Source: Chelonoidis abingdonii (Eukaryota > Chordata > Testudines > Testudinidae). From it: DNA of 64,000 nucleotides. The stretch lies in the NCBI RefSeq assembly GCF_003597395.2, contig NC_133773.1:121829080-121893079 (forward strand). Direction: 5' to 3'. A model generated the notes under the pieces. It was not told where the DNA came from and did not search any database. It was given only the letters and a program-made list of their open reading frames with translations. Positions 57,840 to 64,000 of the stretch are shown in pieces (the first letter of the stretch is position 1; every line of letters starts with the position of its first letter). The position numbers were made by a program, and so were the translations under genes.

Positions 57840-59620
57840 TTAGATTTTGCAAGGCAGGATGTAACAGCCAGCAGCGCTGCTCCCGTCATCCTGATGTCCA
57901 TTATTTGCTGCAGGGAGCGGCCCCCACGCCAGGGCCACAAATAATCGCACAGGGAGTCCACGGGTGGGTGGGCCCCAGCCTTCCCAGTACATGATGTGCG
58001 GCTCTGCTGGGCTCAGAGGTTGCCTGCGCCTTGGGCTTCAGAGAGGAGCCAGCAGATGGCGGCGCCTCTCCTTGGCTGGGAGAGAGTCCCGAGCACGTTG
58101 TTTCCAGTGTAAACCCTCGCTTTGGTTACAAACCCTGCCTTCCTCCCCTCCCTCCCTCCCCCCCCGGAGGCTGTGTATCTATCTCACATTCACATCCCAG
58201 CCTGTCACTAGCACATCCGAAGGCGAGCATGGCGCAAAGGGGGCCACCCGTGTCTCTAACAGGGACCCTCTCCAGGACAGCCCTTAGCCTGGCGCTGCTG
58301 CTGCTGCTCCTCCTCGGTGCCTGCTGGGCTGCGCGCTCCTCGGAGCAGTTGGGCGGCCAGAGCCCCAGCTGGGTGACCCGGACAAGAAGGAACCCGCGGG
58401 AGGTGCTGTTCCACGGCGGAGGCGGCGGCCGGGAGGAAGCTGGGGCGCTGGGGCGCGCTGGCGAAGGCGTGGGGGCTGCTGCGGAGAGTCGCTCCAGGAG
58501 AGCATCCTCCACCTCCTCCCGCCCGGCCAGGGAGCAGGTCTCTCTGATCAGCACCTCCTTCGTGCTCAAAGGGGACGCGTCGCACAACCAGGCGATGGTG
58601 CACTGGACGGGCGAGAACAGCAGTGTAAGTAGGGGCCCCTCCCCAGGCAAAGCCATCCAGCCCGGGGGGGCGGAAGGCATCGCACCCCCTAGCGGAGAGC
58701 CCAGCAGCTGCCGCCCCTGCGCTGTAACTAGATGGCCCCAGCCCTCCGCGCTGTATTACGGTAGCTGTTCCCTTCCCTACCCGGCTGCCCAGGGGAGCCT
58801 TGCCGGGGGGTCTGGCGCTCTGGAGTCGGCGCAGCAACGCAGCCCTTGCGTGCGCGGCTGGTGACAAGTGCATCCCCGGCTGTGCCTCAGGCAGGTCCCC
58901 GGCGGAAACTTGTCGCCTCCTCCTTGGTCACGCCGATACTCTGGCCGGGGAGGCAAGGGGGTCGCCGTGATGTAGGGGGGCGGGAGGAAGAGAGACCAGA
59001 CCGGGGGCAGCAGCAAGTCCTATCCCGGTTGCGCGACTTCCCCGGGAAGTTTGGAAAGTTTGCAGCATGTATTCCGCACGTACATGGAGAGAGGGGTTTT
59101 GGGGTGGGACTGCACCTGGAACAGGTCTCCCGGGCTCCGGTTGCCTCCTCTGGCCCGCGACGCTGCTCGGGCTGCATTGGCCGCTGGGGCGAAGGGGCAG
59201 GTTGGGGGTGACTTGTGGGGAGGATCGGGCCCGAGGGATGGAAAGTTGTTTCTGTCTCTTATCCTCGGGCGGCTGTCGGCAGCTCCAGGAGACGCCTGGT
59301 GGCCGGTCACACCCACCCACTGTGGTCGGGGAGGAGACGCAGAGGGAGAGAGCTGCGGCCAGAGCATTATCTTCCCCCTCCCCCTCAGCCTTTCATAAAA
59401 GTGTCGAGGCTCAATCGATTCACCTCAGCTCAATCGCCTGCTTCTAATCCCTGGCCTGTGGGAGAGGCGTTTGCTAAAAGGCCCGAGAGGGTAAAAAAAC
59501 TCAGCTGAGGCACTTGGTTGTAAATTGTTCTCACGCGGCTAAATGGAGTCGGAAGAGGCGCAGTAGCGCCGGGTCATTGGTCTCAATTTGAGCTTCATTC
59601 CTGGGTCTGCTAACGCGCAG
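57840..59620 (+). promoter_or_regulatory. SORCS2: CpG island and presumed SORCS2 promoter
   Basis: GC content and CpG frequency rise sharply from about 57880 and fall after about 59600, centred on the first coding exon. I see no convincing TATA box, as expected for a CpG-island promoter. The transcription start cannot be fixed from sequence alone. Out-of-frame ATGs at 57989 and 57992 open a small frame that overlaps the main start. Confidence 0.65.
58229..58624 (+). CDS. SORCS2: SORCS2 first coding exon (VPS10-domain receptor)
   Basis: Encodes the first 132 residues of SorCS2, a type I membrane receptor of the sortilin family that binds proneurotrophin and sorts cargo in neurons. ATG 58229 is the first in its frame and has a strong context (A at -3, G at +4). 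It gives MAQRGP, then a hydrophobic leucine-rich signal peptide (about residues 17-35, partly CTG repeats). Next comes a Gly/Arg-rich propeptide with two furin-type sites (RTRR at 51-54, RSRR at 88-91). The start of the VPS10 beta-propeller follows, [20 protein letters not shown] and then [12 protein letters not shown], with an N-glycosylation sequon at N130. The wording fits SORCS2 better than SORCS1 or SORCS3. The exon ends in phase 0 at the donor AGT|GTAAGT; the remaining exons lie beyond the window. Confidence 0.92.
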
Positions 59621-62248
59621 GGGAAAGGGCACGAGTGGTGGGGATGCTCCAGCTTGAACACTTCGATCTAGCGCGTACGCACCCACTCAGCTTTCCAGCC
59701 TCACCATGACCCTCACCCCTGTTATTCTGTTTCATTTCAAAGTTACACTTTATTTTTGGTCAACCCCAAAGCCTCCCCTCTCGCCGCTCAAAACTGAGCT
59801 CTATCGCTCAGTGCAGCAGCTGACCCTGGTCTGGTCTCACCTGTGCAAGTAGCACACAAATGAAGGCTCCGCTGTTTGATTTGGTCGAAATGGGTAGAGT
59901 TTATGGAGTCAGGTGTCTTGATCTCTCAGCTCAGAAACCTAGGGGACCCATTCTGTCCTATGGTGTAAACGAATGGTGAAACTTGATTTTAATATATCCA
60001 TTATACTTGCCCCTTTTTGAATCTTTTAACAAGCTGGCTTCTTATGTACTGTTTGAAGTTTTATACAAATATCTTGCTGACACTGATGCTTTTTTGTATG
60101 TACACCAAGTTTCAGAACTTTGTCAGAGTTAAAGCAGTGTGTGACTTTGTAATATTTAAATTAACTAATTATACGAGGCCAACTTCTCTGCTGGGGTAAT
60201 TCCATTGATTTAGCCCATTATCTGTTTTTAACTGATATTCAACCTTGTCTTTATTTCCTTTATATCCACAGATAATGGGTATATATTTGTAGAGATGGTT
60301 TCTGGGATTTGCTGCTTCTGAATTTATCCTGCACTAAGACATTATTTCATAACACTGTGTAACGTAGGTAAATATTACACAGCACCAGGCATTGTGTAAT
60401 ATCTGTATAACCACATAGGCAGTGAAATCTTGTTATGAAAAATCTAGAACGATTTTCTCCTCAAGATTTTAGTATTTCTGGAAAATCTCAGCTTTATTTT
60501 ATTGTAGATCAGCTGAGATCGTGGCCTTTGTTTGAACCTGAGCTTTGCAAATTGTGCACAGTGTTTGTTTAAACTTGACACAGTTCAGAGAGCATGTGTT
60601 GCATTTTCCATAAATGTATGGATTAACATCTTCCCCTTTGGGTTGTCAAATCCACTTTGTGCCAGCTCTGCTAGTGGGTCACACAAGAACAAGAGCTGTC
60701 CAGTGAGCAGGCTGGCTGCTTATGTTAATGCTTATTATATAATCTGGTATTTTCATGTGTCAGAGCTAGAGACAGCATCACAAAGCTTGACACCCAGTTT
60801 CTGATTTACTTAGGAGGGAAGTGTGCACTGATAGCCATTTTCTTTTCATAGAAAGTATTGCAAATTATCAGCAACATCTATTTCTCTAGATTCGTCCTTT
60901 CCCTATTTCTGCTTTCAGAATAATGCCATTTCTTTTCATGGGCAGTGCTTGCAGGCTGTTAGGGCTATATTTCTTTCTTGAAGAGATCACTATTAAAAAA
61001 GTTGGCTCAAGTTCAGATTTTTAGATACAAAAAATTTAAGAGCTTTCATGCAAAGTACTCTGTGTTCTAAAACAAATACCTTGCTAATCCACACACTATA
61101 ATCCGCACTTAAAACTAGTGGTCTCTCCCCATCTCCCTGCAAAGATTTAATAGCAGATGCTGCAGTGTTAGCTTGTATTGCTAAGATTTCATTATTTTTT
61201 CACGATATTCTACAATGTCTGTACGAGTATACGATGAAGTAGTTTCCTCAGTAGCAAAAATACATTACACTGTCAGAATGGAATACAGTTGATGCATTAT
61301 CTTATTCTTTTATTGTTTGTGCACTTATTAGTTTACTACATTTATTAATGTGTTGCAGGACTCCACATCATTAGCGCAAATAGATGTTCTCTACTGTATT
61401 TACTAATTCAGTGACAAAAATGTTTAGTTGTGCTGTGCTATTTTAAAATCATGCCGTTCAGCATGTCCGCTATCGGCTGAACTGTCCCACAGTGGGCTGG
61501 ACCAATGACCTGGAGGTGAAAGGCTCTATATCCCATTAGCAGACACCTGAGCACCTAGTTCCTTTGCTTAGCATGCTTTTAAAAAATAGGTAGGTGGCAG
61601 GAATTTTCATCCCCCTGATTCATTAGACTTGTCTGCTAACGTTTGGTTGGTTTTGTTGTAGAATATGAGTTGATAAAATAATGAGGAACCAAAAGCTGCT
61701 ACAAAAAATGATCCGAGGATTGCAAAGAAGGTACAGAACTAGTCTGTCTGAGAAAAGTAGAAGAACTGTGTCAAGTTCATGCAGTAAGGATGAGATGAAA
61801 ATGATAGAAGCAAATGTCACTGTTCTTCACTCTGTTGTGAGTTTAAATACCTCAGGCAACAAAAAACCCTGTTGAATTTAACCAAGGACCTGATTTACAA
61901 TCCACTGAAGTCTGTGGGAGACTTCACTGGGCTCTGGTTCAGGCTCTATATCCATGTTAGAAAGCAGGAGGAGCTTTTGATTAACTTCTGGTAAGTATTT
62001 GGAGCAAGGAACAATAATCTAAGTGAAGAAATTAATAGAAATGGTTACCAACCTTGTGCCTTATCCTTCACTATTGTAATAATGTCATAACTCCCCTCGA
62101 TCTCAGTAGGGAAGGATGGAGCCAGAAGCTACTGAAGGCCTGATCCAAAGCCCACTGAAATCAGTGGAAAGATTCCCATTGGTAACAATGGACTTTAGAT
62201 GAAGCCTTGAGTGCCTCCTTGTTAGATGTTGAGCACTTTCAGATGCCA

Positions 62249-62549
62249 CTGAGGGTACGTCTACACTGCAGCTGTGAAGTGTCATTTTTCAGTTCACATA
62301 GACTCATGCTAGCTTTACTTGAATTACTACCATAAAAATAGCAGTGTGGAGGTTGCGGCACAGGTGGTGGCTTGGGCTAGCCACCCAAACTCGGATGCAG
62401 AGGGTGAGGCAGGCTTGGATTCGGGTGGCTAGCATGAGCTGCCACCCATGCTGCTGTTTTTAGCATGCTAGTTCCAGCAGAGCTTGTGTGGGTCTGCCTA
62501 CCTGCACTGGGAATCACACCTCTCAGCTGCAATGTGGACGTAACCTGAG
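62249..62549. mobile_element. Short TIR DNA transposon (CTGAGGGTA ends)
   Basis: Left CTGAGGGTACGTCTACACTG and right end the inverse of CTCAGGTTACGTCCACATTG. Same terminal type as 17343-17564. Confidence 0.7.
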
Positions 62550-62556
62550 GACAATG

Positions 62557-62662
62557 GTGCCAGAACAATTTTTATACAAGGGGTGCTGAAGGCGGAGACC
62601 TTGTTATTAATACTTCAAGCAAGAGGGTGTGGCAGCACTCCCTGCACCCTTTATTCCTGTAC
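62557..62662 (+). mobile_element. Short palindromic-ended MITE, copy 3
   Basis: GTGCCAGAACAATTTTTATAC, AAGGGGTGCTGAAGGCGG, GGTGTGGCAGCAC and ATTCCTGTACC match copies 1 and 2 in order. It abuts the TIR element on its left. Confidence 0.55.
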
Positions 62663-64000
62663 CTATGTCTGAGGATGGTGGGAACTGTTTGGAGGCACTC
62701 AGCGCTTTGTAGGCTCAGGCACTAAACTAGTTCTCTCGCACTTTACAGGACCGGTGGTTGAAAATTTGACAGCAATGAGCTTTAGACAATCATATCCTGT
62801 TAAACACCTTACCTTGTAAAATAAATAAAGGAGAAACACACAGTAGGATTATTCCCTTGAGCTCCGTGACAGAGAGACAGATAATCATAAATGGTGAGTG
62901 GGCAGCTGTTTCTCAGAATGTTGTTCACCTGCATGAGTAGTTCATTGAATGCGCTGCCGTGGAACACTCGTGTGGATCAAGGACAAATAAACAAACCTGG
63001 AAAGGGCTTAGACTGCTTGATGTAAATAAATTTAAAAAGCTCTGTGATCATCCTGTAAATCCTACTGTGCTTCAAAGGAAGTGCTTAATTTGTAGTTGCA
63101 TGAGGAGGCCATAAATTAAATGTATCCTTTACCCCCTCTTTTCTTTGCTTTAGAACTCTGCTGTGTACTTCTGTTGTCCGTTCTTAGTGTAGTTATTTTT
63201 CAGAATTAAGGAAATGTTAGGTTTGATAGCAGAGGGGTGTATAGACTTGGAATGGTTGTAAAGGGAGTTTGAATAGCTAGGAAGATCACTGAACACTTCC
63301 TCGTTCTGTTAATATAGGGAGCTGTGTAAATTGCTTCCTGTTTTGTGTCCTCATTACTTTGTTTTGTATTCTGAAGAATTAATTATTTATAAATTCCATA
63401 AACAGCAAGCTTGTTCCTGACCTTTTCTGACAGTAGTCTGTCTAATCAAAAACATTGTTGGGGATGCAAGCCTTGCAAAGCTGGTACTTTTAATGTTAAT
63501 TGCTTAGCTGGTTAGTTCATTCCTACAGTCAATGTTTGCACTTCCCCTTCCCCTGTTGCTTTGAAAGTGCAAGATCTGACTTGCACTTCTACTTCCAATC
63601 AAAAGTTCTTGCAAGTGGAACTAAGTTACTAACCTGTCCTAAAAAATCATAAACTGGAGGCTTGACTGCTGGGTTGCACAATGTGCCATTAACATCCACA
63701 AGAGTTATTGATTGGTAGTCACTTATCTGATAAAGTAACAATACTTTTTCTATCAGGGTGTATTTCACAATATTTACAGTTTGCCATCTGTACAAATCAT
63801 CTTTATGCTGTGCTAAATTTAATATGCAGCTTTGAAAGTTTACTAGGGATACAGTATTCGTATCCAGTTTAGGGGAATATAATTTATTAGTGAAAAAGCT
63901 TTAAACAAACAATTATTCTTTAGAAGTAGAGAACTTAAAGCCATTCAGTGTTCTGTGATTACAAAGTAAACAGTTTCTTCACAGTATTGGACTCTTACTG

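Larger units (their letters stand above)
58625..64000 (+). other. SORCS2: SORCS2 intron 1 (5' part)
   Basis: Begins GTAAGTAGG. The CpG island continues to about 59600, then the sequence becomes AT-rich. No second exon is seen. Open frames on both strands of 58.1-59.5 kb are GC-composition artefacts. From 59620 to 62248 and from 62663 to the end I recognise no genes. Confidence 0.75.

Noticed and set aside
58031..58228. Upstream in-frame extension of SORCS2
   Set aside because: The frame is open but starts at TTG. ATG 58229 is the first ATG and matches the expected family N-terminus with a strong context.
58126..58873. Long open frames on the minus strand opposite SORCS2 exon 1
   Set aside because: They are antisense shadows in a GC-rich island where stops are rare; the plus strand matches SORCS2.
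63829..63846. Repeat of GCTTTGAAAGTTTACTAG also found near 585
   Set aside because: The shared stretch is short with no flanking similarity, so it may be chance or a tiny transposon remnant.
1..64000. CRISPR array, rRNA or functional tRNA genes
   Set aside because: No regularly spaced direct repeats and no cloverleaf outside the SINE heads were seen; the window is vertebrate in character.

Overview
The window looks like a reptile chromosome, most likely a cryptodiran turtle. Three things point there: tRNA-derived SINEs with the turtle-type head (CGGCTACCCCTCTGATAC read on the plus strand), CR1 LINE tails, and a dense population of hAT-, PIF/Harbinger- and mariner-like TIR elements beside DIRS and Gmr1-like retroelements. 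The only host gene I can support is the first coding exon of SORCS2 (58229-58624, plus strand). It sits in a CpG-rich promoter island, and its first intron runs off the right end. Everything to the left reads as intergenic or upstream DNA, largely transposon-derived.

Left part (1-11 kb): a mariner-like TIR element, MIR-type SINEs and a nearly complete LTR retrotransposon (4406-10935). The LTR element has a GTAG target duplication, a tRNA-Leu-type primer site, a Gag with a SCAN-like capsid region, then protease, integrase, reverse transcriptase and RNase H in that order, followed by a polypurine tract. Integrase upstream of reverse transcriptase is the copia-like order known for Gmr1-type Ty3/gypsy elements. 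The element is full of frameshifts, but its two LTRs differ mainly by single-base indels, so part of the apparent decay may be sequencing or assembly error.

Middle part (11-42 kb): no genes. It holds many short DNA transposons (several with perfect or near-perfect 8-bp hAT target duplications), CR1, L2-like and MIR fragments, a GC-rich minisatellite-like block (31-32 kb), and two SINE insertions that are fold-back structures bounded by target duplications (15408-15866 and 27708-28165).

42.2-48.3 kb: a nearly full-length DIRS-type retrotransposon with inverted terminal repeats, Gag, RT/RNase H/methyltransferase-like and tyrosine recombinase regions, and the internal complementary region that matches both outer ends. 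Several stops and a frameshift disable it as written.

49.5-55.6 kb: an old PIF/Harbinger transposon with a broken accessory ORF and a broken transposase on opposite strands. A fold-back hAT element (51283-52929, 8-bp duplication) is nested inside it.

57.8-64 kb: an hAT element, then the SORCS2 CpG island, exon 1 and intron 1, with further small TIR elements in the intron. No rRNA, tRNA gene or CRISPR array was seen.
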